From NCBI RefSeq assembly GCF_013426895.1, contig NZ_AP023178.1, positions 1 through 58,022 of the forward strand: a stretch of DNA of 58,022 nt. Direction: 5' to 3'. The notes below the pieces were generated by a model, which was given only the letters and a program-made list of their open reading frames with translations, did not search any database and was not told the DNA's origin. A program made the translations under genes and the position numbers. This DNA is from Paraburkholderia largidicola (lineage in GTDB: Bacteria > Pseudomonadota > Gammaproteobacteria > Burkholderiales > Burkholderiaceae). Shown here piece by piece: positions 7,998 through 15,803 of this stretch; the first letter of the stretch is position 1, and the number at the start of each line of letters is the position of its first letter.

Positions 7998-8254
7998 CAG
8001 CCGAAGCGCATGCGAGAAAAGGCATGGGCTGGGAGGCTGCATTTTCCATCTTGGCGTTTCTGCTTCTGGCCATGAACCTGCTTGTGCGACTGCTCTTTGG
8101 CCCTGTCGGTTGGCTCGCCGTATCCGCTGGCCTGTTTTCGATGGTCAGCGGCACGACTAGCGCTCTCATATCGTGGTTGAAGGGTGACGGCGCATTGGGT
8201 ATGGTGCTGCCGGCTGTATGGGTCTTATGGGGCAGCTGGACGATATTTCAGTAA
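7994..8254 (+). CDS. Small membrane protein
   Basis: This 86-residue protein starts in the stop codon of the preceding membrane protein. It has about three hydrophobic segments and ends in a Trp-rich helix (VLPAVWVLWGSWTIF). The tight coupling suggests that the two form a membrane pair. Function unknown. Confidence 0.5.
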   Translation: MTAEAHARKGMGWEAAFSILAFLLLAMNLLVRLLFGPVGWLAVSAGLFSMVSGTTSALISWLKGDGALGMVLPAVWVLWGSWTIFQ

Positions 8255-8264
8255 GGGAGCACGG

Positions 8265-8552
8265 ATGGAGAGCACCGAGTTTGAGGCATCGGAATACCTC
8301 GCACACACGCTAGGGAAATTCTCAGGGCGCGGCCTGAGCGAAGAAGAACGGCACGCAGCGTTCGTGCTGACGGGCACGTTGCCCAACAGTGCAGTCATAC
8401 GCGACTTCATGGCTGCAGCTGATGAACCGAAAGTTATCGCAGCTGGCCTGCCGGCAGACATTGCACACACACTCGCACCACTTATCGCCCGGCTTGAAAT
8501 CAGCTTGCCGTATGCTGGCAAGTTCGCGTCGCTGTTCGAGCAACGCGATTAA
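8265..8552 (+). CDS. Hypothetical protein
   Basis: A 95-residue, soluble, helical, acidic protein with an AGGGAG site 5 bases before the ATG. It follows the membrane pair by 10 bases and is probably in their operon. No family recognised. The next gene is convergent. Confidence 0.45.
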   Translation: MESTEFEASEYLAHTLGKFSGRGLSEEERHAAFVLTGTLPNSAVIRDFMAAADEPKVIAAGLPADIAHTLAPLIARLEISLPYAGKFASLFEQRD

Positions 8553-8557
8553 GGCAG

Positions 8558-9040
8558 TTACAGATCTTCTATACGGCTCACGGACGGCTTGTGCTGGCGT
8601 CCGACTGTCAAAGTGTAGCGACGGCTTGCGATGTGCTGCTGACTGGTCACACGTACATCGACGCGACACACATACTCCCCTGCCCGGCCGCTCATCTGCA
8701 GACTGCCCTTCTCGATGCTGCCGGCAATCTCTGAGCCCGATGGCGCGGCGTCAATCGCCGCATCAATGGCTGCCTGCTGGCAGCTTTGCGCGGCAAATGC
8801 TGCATCCCCTTCCAGTTGGCGTGTTGACTCATAGGCGCGGTGTACGTCGACCGCCGTAACGACCAGCGCGAGTGCCACTGGCGCCAAAATCGCTGCGCGC
8901 CTAAGCGCCCGTCTATCGTCTCTGCTCAATGAAGCTTGCCTTTTAAATACGCTTTCGTACATCACAAATCCAAGCTTGACCATCACAGACCCCGTTACGA
9001 TCGGCAGAAAGATCAGTGCCGACTTAGCCACGCGCGTCAT
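8558..9040 (-). CDS. Membrane-anchored hypothetical protein of the gtr locus
   Basis: A 160-residue protein with hydrophobic segments near residues 7-25 and 48-65, then a soluble, probably periplasmic domain with a Cys pair (QSCQQAAIDAA, EYVCRVDVRV). No family recognised. It lies 25 bases downstream of gtrA on the same strand, so it is probably the last gene of the gtrB-gtrA operon and may act with it. Confidence 0.5.
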   Translation of the reverse strand: MTRVAKSALIFLPIVTGSVMVKLGFVMYESVFKRQASLSRDDRRALRRAAILAPVALALVVTAVDVHRAYESTRQLEGDAAFAAQSCQQAAIDAAIDAAPSGSEIAGSIEKGSLQMSGRAGEYVCRVDVRVTSQQHIASRRYTLTVGRQHKPSVSRIEDL

Positions 9041-9065
9041 CTTTGAAATCCCGTATGTGGTGTGC

Positions 9066-9476
9066 TTATTGTTGATGCGTTCGCGAACTGAAGACCCAAA
9101 GCTTTGCCGTCGCGTAGTTGACGATCATCCCGGCCAGCGAACCCATCGCGACGGCTGCAAGCGGCCGAACGGCTGGAGATAGTTGCAGAGTGACGATCGC
9201 GGCGGTGTATGCCGCATAATTGACTGCGCCGCCGGCTGACATGGCCGCCAGGTAATTCAACCACTCCGACCACGCGCTTTGCCGCCGATCGGCCGCAAAG
9301 GTATAGCGCCGATTGATTTGCCAGGTGACCCATACCGCGCAAAGGAATGAAATTGCGCGGCCGGCGAAATAGCCAAGGCCTGCGGCGCTGGCAGCGTACA
9401 GAATGCCGGCGTCAGTGATGAATCCCGCTATTCCCGAAACGGCAAAAAGAAGCGGCTGACGATATGCGAGCTTCAC
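9066..9476 (-). CDS. gtrA: GtrA-family membrane protein (lipid-linked sugar flippase)
   Basis: The 136-residue protein has four hydrophobic segments and the GtrA hallmarks FAVSGIAGFITDAGILY, a central WQINRRYTF and a C-terminal NYATAKLWVF. GtrA proteins are thought to flip undecaprenyl-phosphate-linked glucose across the inner membrane for O-antigen modification. It starts at GTG 9476, overlapping the gtrB stop codon (GTGA), so the two are translationally coupled. Confidence 0.85.
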   Translation of the reverse strand: MKLAYRQPLLFAVSGIAGFITDAGILYAASAAGLGYFAGRAISFLCAVWVTWQINRRYTFAADRRQSAWSEWLNYLAAMSAGGAVNYAAYTAAIVTLQLSPAVRPLAAVAMGSLAGMIVNYATAKLWVFSSRTHQQ

Positions 9477-10480
9477 GCGGTGCCGACAATATCGCTGCGA
9501 CTCGTGGCCACTGCCGGCGGATTCGCGCCGAACGTCACTTGGTTCGTGAAGTAAAGCGGCCGGCCCTTCGTTTCATTGAACATGCGGCCGACGTATTCAC
9601 CAATCACGCCCAACGTCATCAGCTGGACGCCGCCGAGAAACAGCATGACGATCATGAGCGACGGGTATCCGCGTACTGGATCGCCGTGCATGATAGCCCG
9701 GTAGAAGACGACTGCCGCATACGAGAACGCGAACGCTGCGGTGCCAAGGCCTATGTAGGTCGCGACGCGCAGCGGCACTGTTGTGAACGACGTGATGCCC
9801 TCGATCGCGAAGTTCCACAGCTTCCAGTAGTTCCACTTCGTGACGCCGGCATAGCGGGCATCGCGACGATACGGCAACGCTATCTGAGAGAAACCGACCC
9901 ATGCGAACAGGCCTTTCATGAATCGGTGTTGCTCCTTCAGCTGCTGCACGGCCTCTACGGCGCGACGGGACAGCAAGCGATAATCGCCCGTGTCGCGCGG
10001 AACGCGGACGCGCGCCACACGATCAATCAGCCGGTAGAAGCAATGTGCCGTTGCCTTCTTCAGCCAGGTTTCGCCGTCGCGCGACTGGCGCTGCGCATAC
10101 ACGACATCATGCCCGGCTCGCCACAAGCGAACCATTTCAGGTATCAGCTCGGGCGGATCCTGCAGATCTGTATCTATCACGATGACAGCTTCGCCTCGGG
10201 CGTAGTCGAGGCCCGCCGTCATGGCGATTTCTTTGCCGAAATTGCGTGACAGGTCGATGAGGCTCACGCGTCGATCGTCAGCCTGCAGCTGTCGCATGAC
10301 AGAAAGTGTTGCGTCGGTGCTGCCGTCGTTGACGTACAGGATTTCGGCCGGCATGCCCAGCTGGTCGAGCGTGGCCGATACCCTCCGGTGAAACTCTGGC
10401 AAGACTTCCTGCTCGTTATATGCCGGCGCGACGATGGTAAGCAGCGGTCGATATTCCGCTACGCCATTGCTTTGTGACAT
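9473..10480 (-). CDS. gtrB: GtrB-like bactoprenol glycosyltransferase (GT2)
   Basis: The 335-residue protein has a GT2 domain in residues 12-240: LTIVAPAYNEQEVLP, YVNDGSTDAT, the DTDLQDPPE metal-binding motif, and a later DTGDYRLLSRRAV. Two C-terminal membrane helices follow (about 245-310). This is the architecture of GtrB and dolichol-phosphate-mannose-synthase-like enzymes, which load a sugar from a nucleotide donor onto undecaprenyl phosphate on the cytoplasmic face. It is coupled to gtrA and divergent from the GT-C gene. Confidence 0.88.
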   Translation of the reverse strand: MSQSNGVAEYRPLLTIVAPAYNEQEVLPEFHRRVSATLDQLGMPAEILYVNDGSTDATLSVMRQLQADDRRVSLIDLSRNFGKEIAMTAGLDYARGEAVIVIDTDLQDPPELIPEMVRLWRAGHDVVYAQRQSRDGETWLKKATAHCFYRLIDRVARVRVPRDTGDYRLLSRRAVEAVQQLKEQHRFMKGLFAWVGFSQIALPYRRDARYAGVTKWNYWKLWNFAIEGITSFTTVPLRVATYIGLGTAAFAFSYAAVVFYRAIMHGDPVRGYPSLMIVMLFLGGVQLMTLGVIGEYVGRMFNETKGRPLYFTNQVTFGANPPAVATSRSDIVGTA

Positions 10481-10580
10481 CTCTCGATTCCCCCATAGCG
10501 CGCTTCGTTTGGATTCAAAACGAATGGCTGTTATTCAACCGGCATAGAACGACGCGGCCGGCCCCTTTTTTCTCAAGTTA

Positions 10581-10696
10581 AACGCAGAATGTGCCGGAAA
10601 TAAAGGGGTGATACACTCCGGCCGCTCGCGCCCTCGCGCGCGCGAGCGCCATTCTACAAGAACGTCGGATTTCTATCCGGAACACGGAAATTAACG
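10581..10696 (+). promoter_or_regulatory. Divergent intergenic region of the gtr locus
   Basis: The 216 bases between gtrB and the GT-C gene contain a possible -10 (TACACT, 10612-10617) without a good -35, and a hairpin in the presumed leader, GCTCGCG (10624-10630) pairing with CGCGAGC (10641-10647). I see no GATC cluster of the kind that controls phase-variable phage gtr operons. Confidence 0.35.
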
Positions 10697-12160
10697 ATGA
10701 AGCACGGGGAAACACCCACTCTTTGGCGCTGGCTCGTGGTGGCGGCCGTTGTGAGCTTTGTACCTAGCCTTTTTTTCCCATACGTGGGCGAAGAAGGCGT
10801 TTACACGATAACAACGCTCGAAATGTGGCACGGGCATCTATGGTCTAACCCGGTGCTGTACGGAAATCCCTACGGTCGACCTCCATTTCTGAACTGGATG
10901 ATGCTCCCGTTCGCAATGGCCTTCGGCCCGGCACACGTACTCGTGGCAAGCCGGCTCGTGACGGCACTTGCAACCGTCTTCACTGGCGCGGCGCTATTTG
11001 CCTTCACTCGCGCTATCGGTGGGACGCGCCGTGCGGCATGGTTGGGTATGTTGGTGTTCTTCAGCTCGGACGCCTTGCTTTATCACGGATGGTTGGCGTA
11101 CTCAGATCCGCTCTTTGCTTTGCTGACCTTCGGTGCGATGGCATCTGTAATGGTTGCGGCAAGGCGCAAGGCTGTGGCTCCGCTAGCTGTCGCGATGGTT
11201 CTGATGACGGCGGCTTTCCTGACAAAAGCGCTGACGGCCTACGTCTTCGTCTTTGCAACGCTTGCTGTCGTGTTTGTGAGGCATGCAGATGCGCGGTCTA
11301 CGCTGCTCAAGCCGGCCGCCCTGCTCTGCTATCTCGCCGGCATTGCCGCGCCGCTTGTGTGGTTCCAGGTAAGCGGCAGCACGGGGGGCTCGGGGCATGA
11401 AGGCGGCATGATGGCGGCCGACATCCTTAATCGGATGTGGCCGGATGGCGGACGTGGGTGGATAAAACAGATCTTCGCATTCCCGGTTGAGACGTTCTGC
11501 CGCTTTCTGCCTGTTTCCGCGATCGTGGTCTATGGCCTGCTTCGAGGTAAAACGAGCGGTGTCAGCGAGACACGCTCGTGGGAAACGACGGCAGCAATCA
11601 CGGTCCTGCTTAACTTCATGCCCTATTGGCTGTCGCCGCAAGGGAGCATTCGCTACATCCTGCCGCTGTACCCGTGTATCGCGTTCATGCTGGCCAGCAG
11701 ACTCGCGACGTTGAGTGAGCGAACGGTACGCACTGCGGTTTACTGCGTTGCGGCCGTTGTTGGTCTAAAGTTTTTCGCGCTCGCGGTGTTCCCCGTTATC
11801 CAGTTGCGACAGCACGGCGACGCGACAGCTGCCGCACGGGCGATCGTGGCAATTGCTGGAACGGATCGGATTTACACAGACGACCCATCGAGTGCGGGCC
11901 TGTCCGTCGCGAGCAACATCGACGGGCAGCGTTGGCCAGCTGCGCCCATAGGTTGGATCCCTCCCGAGCTGCCTGACGGTTGGTTGTTCACGCGGATCGC
12001 GGATAGACCGGCAACCGCCGTTGTCTGGACGGGGAACCTCGGCAATGAAAGAATGTATCTGCTCTGTAGCAAGCGGACGTGTGAATCAGCTGCTGCGAGA
12101 GCCAATCGACCGGCGATTGTCGACGCGGCAACACGACCGGCGAGCGGTGCGGCCCATTGA
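10697..12160 (+). CDS. GT-C family membrane glycosyltransferase (ArnT/PMT-like), serotype-type transferase
   Basis: The 487-residue polytopic membrane protein has about ten hydrophobic helices and a C-terminal periplasmic domain. The first periplasmic loop has the acidic GT39/GT83 signature (PYVGEEGVYTITTLEMWHG), followed by YGRPPFLNWMMLP, as in ArnT-like enzymes that use polyprenyl-phosphate sugars. With gtrA and gtrB next door, it is the likely strain-specific transferase that adds the sugar to a surface glycan in the periplasm. The acceptor and sugar cannot be told from sequence. It has its own promoter region on the opposite strand from gtrAB. Confidence 0.8.
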   Translation: MKHGETPTLWRWLVVAAVVSFVPSLFFPYVGEEGVYTITTLEMWHGHLWSNPVLYGNPYGRPPFLNWMMLPFAMAFGPAHVLVASRLVTALATVFTGAALFAFTRAIGGTRRAAWLGMLVFFSSDALLYHGWLAYSDPLFALLTFGAMASVMVAARRKAVAPLAVAMVLMTAAFLTKALTAYVFVFATLAVVFVRHADARSTLLKPAALLCYLAGIAAPLVWFQVSGSTGGSGHEGGMMAADILNRMWPDGGRGWIKQIFAFPVETFCRFLPVSAIVVYGLLRGKTSGVSETRSWETTAAITVLLNFMPYWLSPQGSIRYILPLYPCIAFMLASRLATLSERTVRTAVYCVAAVVGLKFFALAVFPVIQLRQHGDATAAARAIVAIAGTDRIYTDDPSSAGLSVASNIDGQRWPAAPIGWIPPELPDGWLFTRIADRPATAVVWTGNLGNERMYLLCSKRTCESAAARANRPAIVDAATRPASGAAH

Positions 12161-12184
12161 CCGAATTCGATAAGCGAGGAATTG

Positions 12185-12373
12185 ATGCTAACGATAGATA
12201 GAGTGTTGAAAGCCTTTGATGACTTTGGCGATCAGTCAGTGCATCAGGTGGCGTTACAGTCGCGGCTGACGAGTGCGGGCTATGATGTTCAAACGGTCGC
12301 GCAGGCAGTCAGCGACGCAATCCTGTCCGGGCACTTGAAAATGAGTAGCACCGGGATGTTGAGCCGTCCATAA
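12185..12373 (+). CDS. Small hypothetical protein
   Basis: A 62-residue protein with the ATG 6 bases after AGGAA. The pattern LKAFDDFGDQSVHQVALQS then SAILSGHLK suggests a small winged-helix or helical DNA-binding fold, but this is only a guess. It follows the GT-C gene by 24 bases and could be co-transcribed. Confidence 0.4.
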   Translation: MLTIDRVLKAFDDFGDQSVHQVALQSRLTSAGYDVQTVAQAVSDAILSGHLKMSSTGMLSRP

Positions 12374-12510
12374 CACACTTGCGGGCTTCCAAAATGATGC
12401 GCACTGCACCAAATGCACCGCTTTTCGGCAGTTTGGGCGGGGTGCGGCACGATTAACCTGCAGCCTCTCTCAGGTTCTGGTACGGCCTCAAAACTACCAG
12501 GGCTTTTGCT

Positions 12511-12539
12511 GGCCGGCGCATTCCGCCGGCCTTTTTTTT
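12511..12539 (+). terminator. Rho-independent terminator
   Basis: GGCCGGCG, loop CATTC, CGCCGGCC, then eight T residues. Strong terminator. Confidence 0.85.
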
Positions 12540-12768
12540 GGCCCATGCGCTGCCAGCGCGGTAGTCCACGGCGCGAGGGGAACGTGCCTGCCCGGTTTTT
12601 CCGAGGAACCGAGCGTTTCTGGACCTCGCGCGTCGATGCCCCGCCATCAGTTGAACGTCCTCGTAACAGGCTCCGAGACACGAGTATTAAGGACGGATCG
12701 CAGACCGCCAAATAAAGATGACCGGCAACATGCCGTTATATCGGGATCGGCCGCACGTGCGTTATCAT

Positions 12769-12785
12769 GGTACGCACCGCGTATT
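12769..12785. promoter_or_regulatory. Operator 1 of the XRE-type regulator
   Basis: GGTACGC-ACC-GCGTATT, an imperfect copy of the perfect dyad at 13021-13037. It sits 14 bases upstream of the regulator start codon, where it would block transcription or its own -10. Confidence 0.6.
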
Positions 12786-12798
12786 ACTAATAAAGGCA

Positions 12799-13017
12799 AT
12801 GTCGAACTCCAGTCAGCAAGATTTTTTGAAGGCGGCCAAGGACCAACTTGGGGTGACGTGGGATGAACTCGCAGAGGCGTCGGGTATTAATCCGCGAGCG
12901 CTGAAGACGTACCGAATGCCGGATACGTCGAAGGATTATCGACCGCTTCCCGACTTGGCCCGCGCTGCGGTCTCACGGTTGCTCGAAGCGCCAAAGGGGA
13001 GACGTAAGAACGTTTGA
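12799..13017 (+). CDS. XRE-type helix-turn-helix regulator
   Basis: The 72-residue protein has QLGVTWDELAEASGINPRAL, a classic lambda-repressor-like helix-turn-helix, and a basic C-terminal tail. The start at 12799 gives a complete domain; an upstream in-frame start exists but lacks a ribosome site. Matching palindromes (GGTACGC-N3-GCGTACC) lie directly before this gene and directly before the next one. It probably represses its own promoter and that of the downstream membrane-protein genes. Confidence 0.65.
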   Translation: MSNSSQQDFLKAAKDQLGVTWDELAEASGINPRALKTYRMPDTSKDYRPLPDLARAAVSRLLEAPKGRRKNV

Positions 13018-13020
13018 CGT

Positions 13021-13037
13021 GGTACGCAGCGCGTACC
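13021..13037. promoter_or_regulatory. Operator 2 of the XRE-type regulator
   Basis: Perfect dyad GGTACGC-AGC-GCGTACC overlapping a CATAAT -10-like box (13036-13041). Positioned to control the genes from 13095. Confidence 0.65.
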
Positions 13038-13094
13038 ATAATATACAGTGATTTACTGAACGCGTCGCCTGACGCCACGCATAGGAAAACGGAT

Positions 13095-13511
13095 ATGGCT
13101 ATGAGTACGCCAGACCTCAAGGAATTGGCTGCGAAACCCGCAGGCATCGAACAGATCAACCGCGCACGTGAGATTTGCGGGACGTCCGTCTCATTGAATG
13201 CAAAGCTCGATGCGTTCCTGAACGAGCGGCCGAATCGCGGTCAGATGGTCGAATTTATGAATGAGCTAAAGGAAACGGGCCTTAAAGAAAACATGGAGGC
13301 CAACATTCTGCGCATTTGCAAGTCCGTTGGCATCGGGGAGCCGACAGGCACGGACAAGCTTTTGGCGTTGCAAATCGGCCTTCTTCAAGAGCAGAACGCC
13401 GCATTGGCAAGCCTGGCTCAACGCACCGGGCAAGTTGTAGACCAGACGAAGCAGCAGCCCTCGATCTTCGGCCCGGTTCTCGCCGCTGTGTTGATCGGCA
13501 AGGTGCTGTAA
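13095..13511 (+). CDS. Hypothetical protein with hydrophobic C-terminus
   Basis: A 138-residue mostly helical protein. The last 20 residues (IFGPVLAAVLIGKVL) are hydrophobic and could anchor it as a tail-anchored membrane protein. An inner Met at 13101 is an alternative start. No family recognised. It is the first gene after the XRE operator and likely shares an operon with the next small membrane proteins. Confidence 0.5.
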   Translation: MAMSTPDLKELAAKPAGIEQINRAREICGTSVSLNAKLDAFLNERPNRGQMVEFMNELKETGLKENMEANILRICKSVGIGEPTGTDKLLALQIGLLQEQNAALASLAQRTGQVVDQTKQQPSIFGPVLAAVLIGKVL

Positions 13512-13537
13512 CCATCGGAAAACGAGGAAAGACGATC

Positions 13538-13792
13538 ATGAAGAAATTGAATCTTGATATTGGCACGCTTGCAATCTTCTTCGGTGCCGCGCTCGGTATC
13601 GCGGGCATCGTTCTGTGCTGTACGGCTTTCAACGCTGCCAGAACTGATTTTGTAGATGCGCTGGTCCGTTTGCTATTTGGAGTGGCAGTGGGTGGGATAG
13701 GAGTAGCCATCGGCGGCTTTGGTTTAAAGAACCAGCGCCCCAACGCAGCGATCATTGCTCGGGAAGCGATTGACCGCGCGCGGAAACAATAG
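13538..13792 (+). CDS. Small two-helix membrane protein
   Basis: An 84-residue protein with an ACGAGGAAA ribosome site and two hydrophobic, Gly-rich helices (residues 9-30 and 42-62), then a short basic tail. No family recognised. Confidence 0.5.
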   Translation: MKKLNLDIGTLAIFFGAALGIAGIVLCCTAFNAARTDFVDALVRLLFGVAVGGIGVAIGGFGLKNQRPNAAIIAREAIDRARKQ

Positions 13793-13837
13793 ACCGGAAA
13801 ACCTCATGATCGAACCACAACTAAAACGGGGATAGGG

Positions 13838-14005
13838 ATGGAATTGAAAGCGAGTACCACGATTTTGCTTCTAGATTTTGCCATCGGCAGTCCGAGCCTC
13901 TTTGTAGACACGCATGGCCTCCCGCATGTCGCGAAGGTAGCCTGGCTCGCCGTGCTGGTCGCCGGCGCCATCCTTGCGACCGTCCTGCACTTCAAGGGCA
14001 ACTGA
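13838..14005 (+). CDS. Small membrane protein (55 residues)
   Basis: Short frame with a GATAGGG ribosome site 2-8 bases before the ATG. It encodes a hydrophobic N-terminal half and a C-terminal helix (VAWLAVLVAGAILATVL). It sits in line between two other small genes of the same block. Function unknown. Confidence 0.45.
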   Translation: MELKASTTILLLDFAIGSPSLFVDTHGLPHVAKVAWLAVLVAGAILATVLHFKGN

Positions 14006-14063
14006 ATCACCACAACTCGGAAAACCGCGCAGCGATTTTCGGCGCGAAACAAGGGAAAATCCT

Positions 14064-14267
14064 ATGACAAGCAAAATCAAGCCGTTCGGCTTTAGTTCCC
14101 ACGAAGGCGATGTAGGTCATTCGGTTGTGTTTGGACCGACCCGTACTGGCATGTCTGTTATGGCGCTGTTCAAGGAGTTGGCGAGTGGGCATCCGGGCGG
14201 CAAGGCTTCGCTCACGCAAGCAGGAAATCACGCTCCGTACTATCGCCGCTTCGAAAAGCGTAAATAA
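14064..14267 (+). CDS. Small protein with a P-loop-like motif lacking the lysine
   Basis: A 67-residue protein with an AAGGGAAAA site before the ATG. The segment DVGHSVVFGPTRTGMS closely resembles the Walker A region of VirB4/TrbE-type ATPases (GHT-x-FGPTGSGKS), but the catalytic Lys is Met here and the rest of the ATPase is absent. It could be a fragment of such a gene, a regulator that mimics the loop, or a coincidence. It is the last gene of the XRE-linked block. Confidence 0.5.
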   Translation: MTSKIKPFGFSSHEGDVGHSVVFGPTRTGMSVMALFKELASGHPGGKASLTQAGNHAPYYRRFEKRK

Positions 14268-14346
14268 GTCGGATGCCCGTGCACGCGGGCAACCACGAAC
14301 GACCCCAACCCCGCCCCGCGTGCCACTCGCGCGACTCGATCTCTGC

Positions 14347-14556
14347 CTAGTCGCTGCTTCCTAGTTCCGTATGCTTGTGCGAGTGGGTTGCGCCGTGTAC
14401 AAGCTCGAACACTGCCCCCTTCCCCGTCCTTGTTGGCGGAAAACGTTCGCCCTCCACGCACGTCACTTCGAAGGTTTTTCCGCCTTCGTTATGGTGAACA
14501 ACCTTATAAATCCCTGACGTCTTCACGACTTCACCCGGCTTGTGCGATCCGGCCAT
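14347..14556 (-). CDS. YjzC-like small protein
   Basis: The 69-residue product contains KPGEVVKTSGIYKVVHHN and EGERFPPTRTG, the two conserved blocks of the YjzC family of small soluble proteins (function unknown). The His-rich tail (ATHSHKHTE) is an addition. A GGAGGAAGC ribosome site lies directly before the ATG. It is transcribed against its neighbours. Confidence 0.65.
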   Translation of the reverse strand: MAGSHKPGEVVKTSGIYKVVHHNEGGKTFEVTCVEGERFPPTRTGKGAVFELVHGATHSHKHTELGSSD

Positions 14557-14638
14557 TGCTTCCTCCGTGAGTTAAGCTTTCTCTCGCAGCAGCAAGCGTG
14601 ATGCCATACGCCTCGCTTAGTTGTGGGAGATAAGAGGC

Positions 14639-15403
14639 ATGCGGCTTGCGGCACGGACACTCTCCGATCGAGGCAGTTCTATGCGCCGAGCCCTCAAAAA
14701 GCGAGATGCCGGAAAGCGGCTCGCGCTGCCGGCGGCTCTGCCCGGCGTGCCCCTTGTTCGGCAGATCGAGGCGGCAGATTTGATGCTGGCAACGCTGCAC
14801 AGAAAGCCGTTCTCTGATCCGAACTGGATCTACGAGCTGAAATACGACGGCTATCGCTGCCTGGTGCGCAAGGCGGGCGATACCGTCCAGCTTGTGACTC
14901 GAAACGGGAATCTGTTGAATCGCTCGTTCCCCGACATTGTTTCAGCTGTCGCCGCGTTACCTGACGATTTCGTGCTGGACGCTGAGCTAACCGTAGATGA
15001 CCCAGGCGGGCATCCCTCTTTCTCCCGACTAAAGGCACGCGCCGCAACCTCGGTAGCTTCGCGCGTGCGGGCCGCGATAAAGGCGCACCCTGCCCGCCTT
15101 TACATTTTCGACGTGATGGCGCTGAATGGGCGCGATTTGCGCGGCCTACCGCTCGTGACGCGAAAGGACCATCTGCGTGACTGCTTCGATAACACGCCGA
15201 CGCTGATCTACGTTAATGGGATTGTCGGCGCAGGCGAATGGGTTTTTGAGCAGGTAGTCAAAGAACGCTTCGAAGGCATGGTTGCGAAGCGCCTGCAGTC
15301 TCCATATCAGCGCGGCCGGACGCCGGACTGGCGCAAAATCAAGTACGCGGGCTTTGGGCGGCCGGCAGCCCTCGGGTTTGGGACAGCGCCAGGCGCGGGC
15401 TAG
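14639..15403 (+). CDS. ATP-dependent DNA ligase, stand-alone adenylation domain (LigD-like)
   Basis: The 254-residue protein has ligase motif I with the adenylated lysine (YELKYDGYR), a motif III-like YIFDVMALNGRDLRG, motif IV EGMVAKR and motif V WRKIKY. This is the nucleotidyltransferase domain of LigD/LigC-type ligases, which seal nicks with ATP. It ends right after motif V, so the C-terminal OB-fold of a full ligase is missing or nearly so. Starts at 14621 (TTG), 14639 and 14681 are possible; 14639 has GGGAGA 8 bases upstream. A plasmid role could be gap sealing after transfer, but activity without the OB domain is uncertain. Confidence 0.75.
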   Translation: MRLAARTLSDRGSSMRRALKKRDAGKRLALPAALPGVPLVRQIEAADLMLATLHRKPFSDPNWIYELKYDGYRCLVRKAGDTVQLVTRNGNLLNRSFPDIVSAVAALPDDFVLDAELTVDDPGGHPSFSRLKARAATSVASRVRAAIKAHPARLYIFDVMALNGRDLRGLPLVTRKDHLRDCFDNTPTLIYVNGIVGAGEWVFEQVVKERFEGMVAKRLQSPYQRGRTPDWRKIKYAGFGRPAALGFGTAPGAG

Positions 15404-15454
15404 CGCCCGAAGGAATGGCCCGTGCTGCTGTATAGAAACACGTTGGGAGGAATC

Positions 15455-15760
15455 ATGTGCTATGGATCGCCTCACGAACAGCTGGCCATGCTGCTAGAAG
15501 CGCACGGGGAGACGAAGAACGACCTTGGGCACACGGCCCTGGATGATTTCGAGCACTTCTGCGCGTACTCAGGGCTCAGCAGAGAATCAGCTGGAGAAAT
15601 GGGCTTCGCGTGGTCCAAACTCGCTTATGTAACGGTCTGGACGACGCGTAACTGTAGCCAGCCGGAAAATGCTCGAGCTGGGAAATCAGACGCGGATCCG
15701 ACGAAACCGGATGTGGCAGCTGCCCTCGAAAAACTCAAGGGCACAATGCGGGGCCAGTAG
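15455..15760 (+). CDS. Hypothetical protein
   Basis: A 101-residue soluble protein with a strong GGGAGGAA ribosome site 4 bases before the ATG. It is acidic in the first half, with no signal or membrane segment. No family recognised. It is convergent with the relaxase gene; a perfect 16-bp palindrome lies between them. Confidence 0.5.
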   Translation: MCYGSPHEQLAMLLEAHGETKNDLGHTALDDFEHFCAYSGLSRESAGEMGFAWSKLAYVTVWTTRNCSQPENARAGKSDADPTKPDVAAALEKLKGTMRGQ

Positions 15761-15780
15761 CAGCCCGCCGTGAATACGTT

Positions 15781-15796
15781 TTTCGCGTCCGCGAAA
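15781..15796. promoter_or_regulatory. 16-bp palindrome, copy 2
   Basis: Perfect TTTCGCG-TC-CGCGAAA in the convergent gap between 15760 and the relaxase stop at 15804. No promoter is expected here, which favours a partition or structural role for at least some copies. Confidence 0.6.
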
Positions 15797-15803
15797 CGCC
15801 ATA

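Larger units (their letters stand above)
12374..12798. other. Gene-free stretch with hairpins
   Basis: No convincing gene. It holds an AACCTG/CAGGTT stem at about 12450-12475, a strong terminator at 12511-12539 and the first operator of the XRE regulator at 12769-12785. The hairpin plus terminator could end a small RNA, or simply the upstream operon. Confidence 0.4.

Noticed and set aside
14026..14052. Further copy of the 16-bp palindrome (TTTTCGGCGCGAAAC)
   Set aside because: The spacing between arms is wrong and one arm is incomplete.
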